Source: Neostapfia colusana (lineage: Eukaryota; Streptophyta; Magnoliopsida; Poales; Poaceae). From it: DNA of 64,000 bases. How positions within the stretch are numbered: position 1 is the stretch's first letter; each line of letters begins with the position of its first letter. Shown here piece after piece: positions 46,695 to 59,400 of the stretch. Made by a program: the position numbers and the translations under genes. The notes beneath the pieces are model-generated. The model had not been told where the DNA came from, made no database searches, and saw nothing but the letters and a program-made list of their open reading frames with translations. Where the stretch lies: assembly GCA_030760725.1 (NCBI GenBank), contig JASWHV010000005.1:86744622-86808621 (forward strand), read 5' to 3'.

Positions 46695-47455
46695 GAAGAC
46701 AACTCCCGCGGCCCGCTGGCCACGTGGCGCCTTCGGAGCTCATCCCCGCAAAGGGGGAGAGGTCCGTCGCTAAACTGGCTACGTGGCAGACTCGGGGCTC
46801 GTCTTTGCGGAAGGGGCGAGGTTCGACCCCGTGGGACATGTGTCGCCTTCGGAACTAGTCACCGCGGAAAAGAGAGGACCAGCCGCGCGGGACACGTGTC
46901 GCTCTCGGAGCTCACCTTCGAGAGGTCCGGCCCCGCCAGGAACGTGTCACCCTCGGAGGTCGTCTGCAGGAAGTCTGACACTACTGGACACGTGTCACCT
47001 CCGGAGCTCACCTCCCGGAGGTCCGACACTGTTGGACACGTGTCGACCTCGGAGCTCACCTCCGGGAGGTCCGTCACTATTGGACACGTGTCGACCTCGG
47101 AGCTCGTCTCTGAGGAGAAAGGAAGTCTGGCACTATTGGACACGTGGCATTCTCGGAGCCCACCTCCGAAGAGAAGGGAGGTCCGACTCTGACACGTGGC
47201 ACTATCGGAGCTCATCTCCGAAGAGAGGGGAGGTCCGGCACTGACACGTGGCGTACGCGGAGCTCGTCTCTGGAGAGAGGGGAGGTCCCGCCCGCTAGGA
47301 CACGTGGCGCACATGGAGCTCACCTCTGAGGAAGAGGGAGGTCTCGCTTGCCTGACACGCGGCGCAACCGGAGCCCGCCTCTGCGGAAAAGGGAGACCAG
47401 GCCCCTGCTAGACACGTGGAGCCTTCGGAGCTCATCACCACGGAAGTGACGAGAT
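46695..47455 (+). repeat. Tandem G-box array in the E 5' LTR
   Basis: About 14 units as in E2, with boxes such as GACACGTGTC (near 47035 and 47088) and GACACGTGGC (near 47140, 47190, 47245 and 47300). About ten keep CACGTG. Confidence 0.85.
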
Positions 47456-47630
47456 TTGAAGCGGTTTTTGCTTCTGTACGCGCGGGAATACCGACACGAA
47501 AGAAAACCGACACGAATTCCACGTTGCTACCGCACCAAATCAATTGAGGATAAATCGTTAAGATTCAAAAGCAATTTGAATAGGACTCTTATTCGACTTC
47601 CGATCAGAGTATGACTCTTCTTTTCCCCAT

Positions 47631-47638
47631 TATAAATA
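47631..47638 (+). promoter_or_regulatory. TATA box of the E 5' LTR
   Basis: TATAAATA in CCATTATAAATAGAACCC, about 175 bp downstream of the G-box array. Confidence 0.75.
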
Positions 47639-49707
47639 GAACCCTAAACAACCCCTTGGTCGTAACATCTTTTCTAAGCCGACAACTTAGAAGCCCTAGC
47701 CCCAAACTCGCCGAGCTCAACCCCTTCGCCGGAGTTTGACCACCGGAGAGACTGCCGACGAGCCCAGACACGATCGCTACGCCGGAGGAGAGCCGACGAT
47801 CTGTTTTTGCTAGGAGGGAGGACCCGAAGGAAGTAAGGTAGGTCTCCATTACCACCTTACGACGTCATCGCGTTTTCTTTGCACCTGTTCGTCGATCCAT
47901 TTGAACATAAGCTTTTTCGCGGACAGATCACGTGTTGATCGGTTTGATCTAGATCTTGAGTCAATATCATTACCACGTCCACATTTGATCTTTACACCTC
48001 TGTTCATCGTAAAACCCCATGCAAGCCTATTAAGAACCATGCAAGAGCACGTACAAACTAAACTGCACCATAGGATAAGCATGCTTATGCATCATTGCAT
48101 CTTGAGTAAAGTTTGTGCATGATAATTGATTGCTGTGAACCCTGTATATGTGTGATCGTGAGTAGAAGGACATGCTCAGGGAGCTACCTACGAAGGACTA
48201 CAGCACCAGAACATCGAGACACAAGAACAACCAGAGCCGCAAGAACAAGGCAAGTGCCCCTTGACCATATTGATCCCATGATTTGGAAAAACTGTTTTGT
48301 TTGCAAAACTGTGAATGCTTGAGTCAACTTGATGGGAAACCCTTTGATAGGACATTACTAGTTTTGTTAACCACCCGTGTCGCCGGTAAAGTTAATGAGT
48401 CGGGTATGATTTTTGCTTTTATGCTTCGCCGAGTCCATGGGATATGGGAAGCGAGATAGATGTGTCTAGCTAACTGCACTCGTAAGAATAATGAGAAACT
48501 GATGTGGTTAATAAACATGAATCGGAGGAAGATCTAGGCAAGCCTGGTTTGTGAATGAGGTAGAATGAGATGGTGGTTACTTGCCGTAGATTTAAGGACC
48601 GGTTCATGCGAGCACATGCCAGGAATACAGTGCCACCACAAGGCCAAGTATGGGTGCGGCTTAGCTGAGTAATTAGGTAAGTAGCTACATTGTTATGGAC
48701 CGTGGAAGGCGTGGGTAACGGGAGTCGACTGAGGACTGCCCTGGGAACTGCATGGCACAAGAGGGGGCCCGTAGGTGGGAGAATTGGAGATTCTAGCCTG
48801 CTGGTGAAACCTTAGTGAGTCCATACATCTAGTAACCCCTTTGTAAATGCTATTTTGTGATCTCTTGACCATACACCGACGGTTGTGTACCGGTATAATG
48901 GAGGTTCTGCAGTCGTCGACGGGTGACGAAATCACAAACTTGTGGGTAAAGTGGTGCCACCTCTGCAGAGTCTAAAATATCATGATAGCTGTGCTTACGG
49001 TCACAAGCGTCTAGTCAACTTCCATGATTAGTTGGGATGGTTTGGATGGTATTTGGTTATGTTTTGGCCTTTGGATTTGGTTTTCGGGACTGTTGAGTCC
49101 GGGTAATGAGATTGGTTGCATGACCGTTGAGTCATGGCAATTGGCATTGGTCTCGGTATGAGACGGAATTGAATATGAGTTGAAATGGTAGTGAATACGA
49201 GATGGTATTCATGAGATGGTAGTGAATACGAGATGGTATTCATGAGCATGAGAAAAAGTTGAGAAAGATTAATGTCTGGAGGAGACATGAAAAGTGGTAA
49301 ATCATGATAGAGGTATGTTGATGTTTAAATACATGTTGGGATTTCATTCACTTAAAGATAGTTGCTGTTTTTATCGTGTTTTGAGAAATAAGCTTTGCTT
49401 TTTGTAATGAGCCTTTTTATACCTGCCTTGCTGTGAGCTACATATCATATTTTCCCGCACTTGCTGAGTACGTCATGTACTCAAACTTGCATTATTACTT
49501 CATCATCAGCCACAGGAGAGGAGTACTATGAAGACCACGTGGAGTATTAGGCGTGTAATCTATCCTCAACCTTGCCTGTGGAGTAGAGATGGAGCCGCTG
49601 CTGCTGCTTAGTTTGCTTCCGCACTAGTTAGAAGACTTCCACTGCTACAATAAAGACTTCTGTTGCTAGAATAGATTAGAGACTTCCGCTGCAACAAAGA
49701 TTGATGT

Positions 49708-49713
49708 AATAAA
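49708..49713 (+). terminator. Poly(A) signal in the E 5' LTR
   Basis: AATAAA in GATGTAATAAAGTACTTG, conserved at 46005 (E2) and 62382 (E 3' LTR). It is preceded by CTTCCGCT and overlaps TGTAAT. In the 3' LTR copy this would direct 3' end formation of the element RNA. Confidence 0.6.
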
Positions 49714-49855
49714 GTACTTGAATAGATTCATTCGTGGTTATATATATTTTGAATTCAGTTTGTGGATTATATGTGTATGTGTGATGAACATCCTGGGCAC
49801 ACATATGCATCAATCTCGGTTCCGGGAGGTTTCCTCTCAGAACCAGGGCGTCACA

Positions 49856-50160
49856 GATTGGTATCAGGGCCACGGTTGATCATAGGTCACATGCCTAGAT
49901 AGGTCACAGTTTGGTATCAAAACCACGGTTGACCGTAGGTCACAAGCCTAGATAGAAATCACAGATCGTTGCTAGAAGCCACGCTGACCGTAGGTCACAA
50001 GCCTAGATAGAATGCATAGATTGGCATTGGAACCACCTAGGCCATAGGACGCAAGCCTAGGTGGAAGTCACAGATTGATCACAGATTGGTACCATTGGTA
50101 TTACCCCAAACCACCTTGACATAGGGTGAAGTTACAGATTGGTATCACCCCAAAACCACA
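49856..50160 (+). repeat. Degenerate tandem copies of the PBS region in E
   Basis: After the LTR, the phrase CACAGATTGGTATCA...CC followed by GACCGTAGGTCACAAGCC and TAGATAG recurs about five to six times at 45-65 bp spacing, with decay (TTTGGTATCAAAACC at 49912, CATTGGTATTACCCC at 50095, ATTGGTATCACCCC at 50133). E2 has a single copy at the same place. The copy next to the LTR (TGGTATCAGGGCC) is the presumed working PBS. Confidence 0.75.
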
Positions 50161-50418
50161 TAGGACCCCCATTAAATAACCTTGAATAGGAGTTGTGTGC
50201 TGAACTTTTGTGATAATTGTTGTGCTTGAGTGCTTAGTGTGAGTTGTGGGACGTTTCAGCGTTGTCCATATCCACACATAGTAGAGAGATGTGAGATGCT
50301 TCGGCACTTGTTCACATCCTCATATAGGATGATATATAGTCCATTCACCTTGATGGATATAGTTGGGAGGGATCACTATAAACTTCTAACCTCTATTCTA
50401 CTCAACTCTCTCTCACAG
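50161..50418 (+). other. Leader of element E before gag
   Basis: It is collinear with 62535-62799 of E2, including GAATAGGAGT, TGTGAGTTGTGGGAC and CACACATAGTAGAGAGATG. No ORF is supported. It ends in CTCTCTCTCACAG directly before the gag ATG. Confidence 0.6.
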
Positions 50419-51590
50419 ATGGTGAGAGGAAATGCCGGCCGCCAAGGGAGGAATGTCCGTGGTAACCAAGAGGATGACCACGATGAAGTTCCTGCTAACC
50501 TCGGAGCTGGTAAAAACAATCTGGAACGGTTGATGGCCATGCAGAATCAGCTCGTGCAAACCATGATCCAAACTTTGGGTCAGCTGCAGGCCAACAACAA
50601 CAATCCCGTTCCTGCACCACCGCCGCCACCACCACCGGCTCACAACCGACTGGGAGAGTTCATGAGAACTCGACCACCTACTTTCTCACAAGCAAATGAT
50701 CCCATGGAGTCCGATGATTGGTTGAAGTCCATGAGAATAAGCTTGCCATCGTCCAGTGCAATGACCGAGAGAAAGTTCTCTTCGCGTCGCACCAACTCAT
50801 GGGAGCAACCGCTGACTGGTGGGACACCCTTTGTAATGCTCATGTCGACCCGGAGACTGTTACTTGGACTGAGTTCAAGGAGAATTTCCGCTCTCATTAC
50901 ATCCCTGCTGGAGTAATGATGCTCAAAAGACAAGAGTTTGATGGTCTCCGCCAAGGCAAGAAAAGCGTGAATGAGTACCTCAACAAGTTCACGCAACTGT
51001 CACGGTATGCCCCTGAAGATGTCAACTTGGACCAACGGAAGCAGTACCTGTTCATGAGAGGGTTGAACAATGAGATCCAGGTTCAGCTTCTCAACAATGA
51101 TTATGCCAGCTTCTAGAAGCTAGTTGACAAGGCTACAGTGGTTGAGAGCAAGATCCGAGAGATCGAGCAAGAAGGCAAGAGGAAGTTGCCATACCACCCA
51201 CAAGGGAGCAACGTACGACCTCGGTACATGTCCCCAGCTGCACCACAGTATGGGTCGACTACTCCTACATTTCGCTCCAATCAGCCACCACAGCAACATC
51301 CTGTCATGCAAGCACCTCGTGTGCCTTTGCCTCCTGCGCCCCGACCCAACATGGGCGCTCCTGTTCAAAACCCCCGCCCTAACGCACCTGCTGTTGTGGG
51401 CAACCAGGCATGCTTTGCATGCGCGGAGACGGGACACTTTGCGAGCCAGTGCCCGAAGAGAGGTTCTGGACAGCCAAGCAACGTGCCCAAGCAGAACCCA
51501 CGGCCGAACGGAGGAGCCAATCAAGGAAACCGTGGACAGCAGAACTGCGCTAGCGGCAACGTGAACCATGTCTCTGTTGAGGAAGCGCAA
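50419..51590 (+). pseudogene. Element E gag (broken)
   Basis: ATG at 50419 (MVRGNAGRQGRN), preceded by a pyrimidine tract as in E2. An Asn/Pro-rich N-terminal segment (LERLMAMQNQL, then PAPPPPPPP) leads to the capsid-like region (ANDPMESDDWLKSM). The frame shifts near 50730 and continues with HQLMGATADWWDTL, SHYIPAGVMMLKRQEF and LFMRGLNNEIQVQLL. A TAG at 51114-51116 replaces the CAG found at the same codon in E2 (63520). A clean zinc knuckle CFACAETGHFASQCP (near 51415) follows, then the frame passes into protease. It binds and packages RNA in functional relatives. Confidence 0.85.
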
Positions 51591-54500
51591 CAGGCTGAGG
51601 ACGTCGTGATTGGTATGTTCCTTGCCAACTCCAACCCAGCCACAATTTTATTTTATTCCGGAGCATCACATTCATTCATATCATCCAAGTATGTTGCCAA
51701 GTATAATCTACCCATATCACACTTGAAATATACTATGTTGGTTAATTCTCCCGGTGGAGAGATGAGGACTAATATAGTATGTATGAAAGTAAACCTTAAA
51801 ATAAGGGGGGTAGACTTCCTTGCCAACCTCATCGTCTTGGATTCCCAAGGGCTTGACATAATACTCGGAATGGATTGTCTAAGCAAGCACAAAGGAGTGA
51901 TCCAATGTGCTAAGAGGAGCGTGCAGTTGACAAACGAGCACGGTACTCGTATCGAGTTCGAGTCAGGCCAGCCAACAACTGAGAAGGCAACGTTGAACCA
52001 TGTCGAAGGAGAACATTGGAAAGCATTCCGGTGGTTCAAGAATTCTCGGATGTGTTCCCGGAAGAACTTCCAGGTATGCCGCCTGACCGGGACATTGAGT
52101 TTTCCATTGACCTAGTACCTGGAACTGAACCTATAGCAAAGAGACCATATAGGATGCCCGTGAATGAACTAGTGGAGCTCAAGAAGCAAATCTAGGAGCA
52201 GCTAGAGAAGGGTTTTATACGTCCAAGCTCGTCACCATGGGGAGCCCCATGCTCTTCGTAGACAAGAAGGATGGGACACAACGGATGTGCTTGGACTATA
52301 GGTCTCTCAATGAGGTAATGATCAAGAACAAGTACCCTCTGCCCCGTATAGAGGATCTGTTTGACCAAATTAAGGGAGCCCGAGTCTTCTCCAAGATTGA
52401 TATTCGGTCGGGATATTTCCAGCTGAAGATTAAAGCCTCTGACATATCCAAGACTGCCTTTCAAACACGATACGGTTCGTATGAATATACCGTGATGTCT
52501 TTTGGATTAACGAACGCACCTGCATACTTCATGTACCTCATGAACAAGGTCTTCATGGAGTACTTGTACAAGTTTGTCGTGGTTTTAATTGATAACATCA
52601 TGGTGTATTCAAAAAGTGAGGAGGAACATGAAGAACACTTGAGATTGACATTGAAAAAGCTGTGAGAGCATCGATTGTATGCCAAGCTCAGCAAGTGTCA
52701 ATTTTGGCTAAAGGAGATATCGTTCTTAGGTCATATCATCTCCGAGGAAGGAGTATCGGTTGATCCCGGAAAAGTGGGAGATGTTCTGAAGTGGAACCAA
52801 CCACAGAACATAAGAGACATTCGGAGTTTTCTTGTGATGGCCGGATACTACTGTCGGTTCATCAAGGATTTCTCTAAGATAGCAAATCCTATAGCGTTCC
52901 AGTAGACCCCAGCATGCCAAGAAAGCTTTGAGGAGCTCACGAAAAGGCTAACCACAGCACCGGTTTTGGTATTGCCGGACATGAGCAAGAGCTAGACATA
53001 TATTGTGATGCATCCAGACAAGGGCTTGGATGTGTGCTCGTGCAAGAAGGTCAAGTGCTAGCCTATGCGTCGAGACAACTAAAGAAACACGAGCTGAATT
53101 ACCCCACGCATGACTTGGAGCTTGCAGCCGTGGTGCATACATTAAAGATTTGGAGACATTATATCCTTGGTCATCGATGTGAGATCTATACGGATCACAA
53201 AATCCTCAAGTATATATTCACACAAACGGATTTGAATTTGAGGCAACGTCGATGGTCTGAACTCATCAAGGATTATGATGTTGGAATCAACTATCACCCC
53301 AGAAAGGCCAATGTAGTAGCTGATGCGTTGAACCGAAAGGGAGCATGTCACCATCTCATGGTTCGGGAGCTACTGCCCGAGCTGCGCAAGGACTTCGAAC
53401 GGTTACATCTCGGATTTTTGAACGAGATGGAAGTGATGGAACTCCACTCTTCATTGGAATAAGAGATAAGAGATGGCCAAGCGACGGATGAGGAGATTAA
53501 AGAGATCAAGGAAAGGATCCAACAAGGCATCGAAAAGGACTTCAAGAAAGACGAGAAGGGTACGCTTTGGCTAGGAAAAAGGATTTGTGTGCCTAACGTG
53601 AAGCACATCTGCGACACGATATTAAAGGAGGCACATGAATCACATTATACCATACATCCCAGAAGTACCAAGATGTACAAGGACCTAAAGACTTGTTATT
53701 GGTGGGATGGTATGAAAAGAGACATAGCAGAGTATGTTGCCTTATGCGACACATGCCAACGGGTGAAGGCCGAACATCAAAGACCCGCTGGACTGTTGCA
53801 ACCCTTAAAGGTGCCCGAGTGGAAGTGGTAAGACATCAGTATGGGTTTCATCGTCGGATTGCCACGTACTCAGTTGGGTTACGACTCCATCTGGGTTATT
53901 GTGGACCGATTGACGAAAACCGCCCATTTCCTTCCTGTTAAGACCAAGTACAATGTTACACAACTAGCCGAGCTGTACATGGAGCAAATCGTGTGCCTCC
54001 ATTGAGTCCCGAAGAGGATAGTCTGAGATCGGGGTTCTCAGTTTACCTCTAGGTTCTGGAGGAAGCTGCATGAGGCTATGGGTACATGGCTGTATTTTAG
54101 CTCCGCTTACCACCCGCAGACCGATGGACAAACCGAGAGGACGAACCAAATTTTGGAAGAGATGTTGAGAGCTTGCGCCTTGAAACATGGACGTAGTTGA
54201 GATAGGAGCTTGCCGTATGCCGAATTCTCCTATAACAACAACTATCAAGCTAGCTTGAAGATGTCGCCTTTCGAAGCATTGTATGGTAGACGGTGTAGAA
54301 CGCCACTGTTTTGGAACGAGACCGGAGAGAACCAAGTATTTGGACCCGAAGTGCTACAAGAGGCTGAGAAGCATGTCCAAACAATACGGGAGAACTTGAA
54401 GGCTGCTCAGTCACGACAGAAAGGCTATGCGGACAATAGGCGAAGGAAGTTGACTTTCAAAGTAGGAGACTTCGTATACCTTAAGGTATCGCCTATCTGT

Positions 54501-54926
54501 GGCCAACGACGTTTCAACATCAAAGGCAAGCTAGCACCTCGCTATATCGGGCCATTTAAGATTTTGGGAAAGCGAGTAGAAGTAGCCTATCAACTAGAGC
54601 TTCCGATGCACCTCTCCGACGTGCATGACGTGTTTCATGTATCCCAGCTCAAGAAGTGCTTGAGAGTACCGGAAGAGCAAGTACCAATGGATGAGCTAGA
54701 ACGTCAAGAGGATCTGACCTATGTAGAGCACCCTATCCGAATTTTGGACGTGAAGGAAAGGGTCGCGAGGAACAAGGTGATCCATTGGTGCAAGGTACAA
54801 TGGAGCCATCACACCGAAGCTGAAGCAACATGGGAGCATGAAGAAGACATCAAGGCAGAATTCCCTCATCTATTCTCCACTAGCGAATCTCGAGGCGAGA
54901 TTCAATCTAAGGGCGTAGATTTGTGA
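51591..54926 (+). pseudogene. Element E pol: protease to chromodomain (inactivated)
   Basis: Protease: LFYSGASHSFIS, with the catalytic Asp of DSG replaced by Tyr. A frameshift follows near 52010 and a TAG near 52193. RT reads VVLIDNIMVYSK, so the second Asp of the catalytic pair is Asn. Stops follow at 52663 (TGA) and 52903 (TAG). RNase H resumes at about 53000 (IYTDHKILKYIF). Integrase: zinc finger near 53740, TAA at 53829, first catalytic Asp lost (SMGFIVGLP), TGA within the second motif near 54022, third motif kept (GQTERTNQI). The last 238 codons (54210-54926) are intact and end in a good chromodomain (YVEHPIRILDV to EATWEHEEDI). The stop codon overlaps the first bases of the 3' LTR. Confidence 0.88.
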
Positions 54927-55074
54927 CACCCTCAATTTCAATTTCTGCATGCATTCATATTTTATATAGAGAAACATTTTAAAAGAAGTGGAAACAGAAA
55001 AAAAAATAAAAAAAGATAGCCAAAAAGAGCAAATTCCAGTTCATCGAGAGCGCTGAAGACAACTCCCGCGGACC

Positions 55075-55800
55075 GCTGGACACGTGGCGCCTTCGAAGCT
55101 CATCCCCGCAAAGGGGGAGAGGTCCGCCGTTAAACTGGCTACGTGGCAGGCTCGGGGCTCGTCTCTGTGGACGGGGCAAGGTCCGACCCCATGGGACACA
55201 TGTCGCCTTCGGAGCTAGTAACTGTGGAAAAGAGAGGACCAGCCGCGTGGGACACGTGTCTCTCTCGGAGCTCACCTATGAGTGGTACGGCCCTGCCAGG
55301 CATGTGTCACCCTCGGAGCTCGTCTCCGGGAGGTCTGACACTACCGGACACGTGTCACCTCCGGAGCTCACCTCCGGGAGGTCTTACACTATTGGACACG
55401 TGTCGACCTCGGAGCTCACCTCCGGGAGGTCCGTCACTATTGGACACGTGTCGACCTCGGAGCTCGTCTGAGGAGAAAGGAAGTCTGGCGCTACTAGACA
55501 CGTGGCATTCTCGGAGCCCACCTCCAAAGAGGGGGGAGGTCCGGCTCTGACACATGGCACTATCAGATCTCACCTCCGAAGAAAGGGGAGGTCCGACACT
55601 GACACGTGGCGTACGCGGAGCTCGTCTTTGGAGAGAGGGGAGATCCCGCCCGCCAGGACACGTTGCGCACGCGGAGCTCGCCTCTGAGGAAGAGGGAGGT
55701 ATCGCCCGCTTGACACGTGGCACAACCGGAGCCCGCCTCTACGGAAAAGGGAGACCAGGCCCCTGCTGGACACGTGGAGCCTCCGGAGCTCATCACCGTG
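55075..55800 (+). repeat. Tandem G-box array in the E 3' LTR
   Basis: About 14 units aligned one to one with the 5' LTR array. Individual boxes have decayed independently, for example GACACATGTC near 55195, GACACATGGC near 55550 and GACACGTTGC near 55660. Confidence 0.85.
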
Positions 55801-55988
55801 GAAGTGACGAGATTTGAAGCGGTTTTTGCTTCTGTACGCGCGGGAATACCGACACAGAAGAAAACAGACACGAATTCCACGTTGCTACCGCACCAAATCA
55901 ACTAAGGATAAGTCATTAAGGTTCAAAAGAAATTTGAATAGGACTCTTATTCGAATTCCGATCAGGGTAGGACTCTTCTTTTCCCGAT

Positions 55989-55996
55989 TATAAATA
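55989..55996 (+). promoter_or_regulatory. TATA box of the E 3' LTR
   Basis: TATAAATA in GATTATAAATAGAACCC, at the same place as in the 5' LTR. Confidence 0.7.
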
Positions 55997-56449
55997 GAAC
56001 CCGAAACAACCCTTTGGTCGTAAAATCTTTTCTAAGCCGACAACTTAGAATCCCTAGCCCCAAACTCGCCAAGCTAAACCCCTTCGCCGGAGTTTGACCA
56101 CCGGAGAGACTGCCGACGAGCCCAGACACGATCGCTATCACCATAGGAGAGCCAATGATTTGGTTTTGCTAGGAGGGAGGACCCGAAGGAAGTAAGGTAG
56201 GTCTCCATTACCACCTTACCACATCATCGCTTTGCATCTGTTCTTCGATCCCTTTGAACAGAAGCTTTTTCATGGACAAATCACGTGTTGATCGGTTTGA
56301 TCTAGTTCTTGAGTCAAGATAATTACCACGTCCACATTTGATCTTTACACCTCTGTTCATCGTAAAACCCCATGCAAGCCTATTAAAAACCATGCAAGAG
56401 CACGTACAAACTAAACTGCACCATAGGATTAGCATGCATATGCATCATT

Positions 56450-59400
56450 TGTAACAGCTCTGATACCATGTGTAACAGCTCTGATACCACGCTGAGACGG
56501 CCCCACGGGACCTCGCCGGGTGGTGCCGTGTTATGCGGCACCCAACAGCACACGGGTCGATGAACATACATCATATTACATAAATAGTTTGCGGAAGCGT
56601 ACAAGATTGTTTTACAAATAAGTATATCAGAGTAAACTACAGCGGAAGACTATCACTCTCACGACTCATATCTAAACTAGCAACAAAGAAACGGTCCAGC
56701 CCGCGGACGTTTCTTACTAGCAACACGAAGACAATCTGCAGCGGCGAGGATGCTCTTAGAGTAAGCACTCGGAGGTTCCCGAGTCTCATCGGCACCCCTT
56801 CTAATAATCAGTGAGTCAATTACCTGCAAAACAACTCGGAGAGCATCCGTGAGCATAACGCTCAGCAAGACTTAACCGTCACCCTAAATATGAAACTCTA
56901 AGTGAGGTTATGAACCTAACATACGATGGCATAAGCATAAGTAAACTCGCCTAAAAGTGAATCCTTACTTTCTGTATTAATTGCAGTATTTTAAGTAACC
57001 CTGGGCACGCCACATCGGGAGTCCACAATCAGACAAGAAACGCTTTCCCCCGATGTAAATTGTTCATGGCATAAAAGAATCGAGTTTGCACTAGCCTATT
57101 CATCAAGCTTCAATACAAGGTAGAATAATACTTCACATCAAGATGATTAGTTCCTTTCTCATGCAAGTTCTTACTACGTCACGACTGTGAGAACAAGTAT
57201 GCTCGGTCCATTCCGCGAGCGACGGTGATTCGAATCAATAACACCCGGACTACACGACACGTACGCCCGTACTCGACGTTCCCTACAACAACCATCACTG
57301 ACGTCGTACGTGGCAGGCTTTCCCCCGTTTCACCCCCGCTGAATCGATCAAGTCACCCCGTACAGTAGCTACTCTCATGGTGCACCTTCCGACGTGAGAT
57401 GTCATGACAATATTCCCCACATACTGCACACCGGCCGTCCGCCTGAGGCGACCCGAAAAGTCCCAACGACAGCTTCCCGAGGTACATCGGTTTACTGGGT
57501 TCCATATATCCAGCATGAGTCTGGTACACAACTCAAACTTGTTCAACAGGGCCGCATACGGATCGGTCCTTGACCGACACGGACAGGTCTACAGCACCCA
57601 GGCCCCTATGTCCTGCTGCTCCTACAACCTTCCGGTCTCAACTTTAACTTGCTAATTCAATTACGAACCAATCCAGTATGCCCCTGTTGTTCCTAAATCT
57701 GCGAGTAGCATCTCACCACTCGACTTCTACCGAACCGTACATAAGCATGGCAGTTCTACACGGTGAAAGACACCTACCCAATACTCCATGGGTCATTTGG
57801 TTATGCAAGAGGAGTATCAATCACTAGACCTAATGCACAGTTCATATCTTGACCGAAAGTGAGTACAAAATAAAAACTTAACAGCTGTTAAATGCAAACC
57901 GGAGCTTGCCTGTTTTGCAGGGTAGTCGTATATAAAATGGTTAGTGTCCTTGCAGATGCACCCTTGATTCTACGGAGCTTGATCCACTTCAATGAATAGC
58001 TCCTTTGAATCCCCTTCGTTGTGGTTCCTATTGAAATGCATATGCACATATTTTATAGAATGTAATGGAAATAAGTTATGGAATTAATTTCTTAGGACAG
58101 AGGTTGTGTGGAAAAGCCAAGCATGGCTTGGTTTGCCTCTGTTGTGCAAAGAACAGAATTAAACTAAATTGACCTTAAGGCCTTAGCTATACACTAACCC
58201 ATTTCTCTAATGAACATAATAGATAAGCCGAAAAGCTTTGAGTGCAACTGAAGAACAAGAACTCCAATGGCCTCAAAACGTTTACAGCAGGTTCTATACT
58301 ACCTAAGGATTTAGCTTGCCAAATTGCAGCTAATGTGGAGTCATATTGTGTCCCCCATAATTCTCACAACATCTCTTATGTATTTTTCCCTTATACATAA
58401 GTATGGAGAATAAGAACAGGGAGTTCAAGGACTCATCTTGGGCTGATAATTTACATGTGAGTTCTTCATCACATGAGAGTCATCTGGTCCAAAATTCAGC
58501 CCTTTTACTTGAGTAGTTCTCCCAGAACAATTCTTTAAGAATTTGCACTCAAAAGAATTAATTCTGTAGAAATGTGCATTTTCATGCCCAATTAAGTGAA
58601 CTACAATTCCAAGAATGTCTCAGAGAGCTTGCCTAAATTTTTCTATGATTTTTGGAGTCATGGATTGCTCAGAACAGATTTTAGAATTGGGAAACATTTT
58701 CTGAAAATGTTTCTGGACTCTTTTGAACACAGTAGTTTGCATGTAGCAAATTCCTAATCAAATGATCTTCAAATGAGCTGAAAATTTGCTAGAAGGTCAA
58801 CAATATGCTAGAGAATATTCTGGCAAAATTTGGGGATTTTTGGATAATCCAAACTCCCTCAATAATTCTTTTTCAGAGAACTTTCAAAGAATTTTCCAGA
58901 ATATAATATTGACTTTCATAGAAATCTGAGTTCATATTTGGATAGAACTCAGAGAGATGAATCCAACCCAATTGGAATCACTCAAATTGGAGTTTTCTAC
59001 AGGGCGATATGAATTTCTAAAGATTGAGCTAAGTCTGGAATTATTTTCCTATTGAAAATCCCACTGGGACCGCTTATTTGAATCCAACCAATTAGAACTG
59101 GGCCACACCGGGGCCACGGTGTTTTTTGCGCCAGCACACGGGATCCCGGCCACACCCGATCCCGGATTTGAATTCTGAGCTGCTGACAGGCGGGGCCCAC
59201 GGCTTTCTTCTACCTCCCGCTTCTCGCTCGCGCCCGCGCGCTCCCCCTCGCCGGAGTAACCGGAAGCTCACCGGACCGGCCTTCCCGGCCACCGCCAGAG
59301 CTACAACTCGCCGCCAGGAGGTTTAGGGCCTCGAGGAACATGGCTGTGGGGTTTGCTAGGGCTGCCGACGACCGGAACATGGCCGGCGACGTGTAACTGC

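Larger units (their letters stand above)
46565..49855 (+). repeat. 5' LTR of element E
   Basis: 3291 bp, same layout as E2: G-box array (46695-47455), TATA (47631-47638), transcribed-type region, CTTCCGCT (49683-49690), AATAAA (49708-49713), terminal hairpin (49818-49844). A perfect 31-bp tandem duplication (49185-49215 and 49216-49246) is single-copy in the 3' LTR, so it arose after insertion. Confidence 0.93.

Noticed and set aside
43180..47455. CRISPR-like appearance of regular repeats
   Set aside because: Units are direct tandem repeats without unique spacers, lie in plant LTR promoters and have no cas genes nearby.
51124..51590. Long ORFs in other frames over E gag (plus 51124-51564, minus 51120-51590)
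   Set aside because: They are shadows of the true gag frame, which contains the zinc knuckle CFACAETGHFASQCP.
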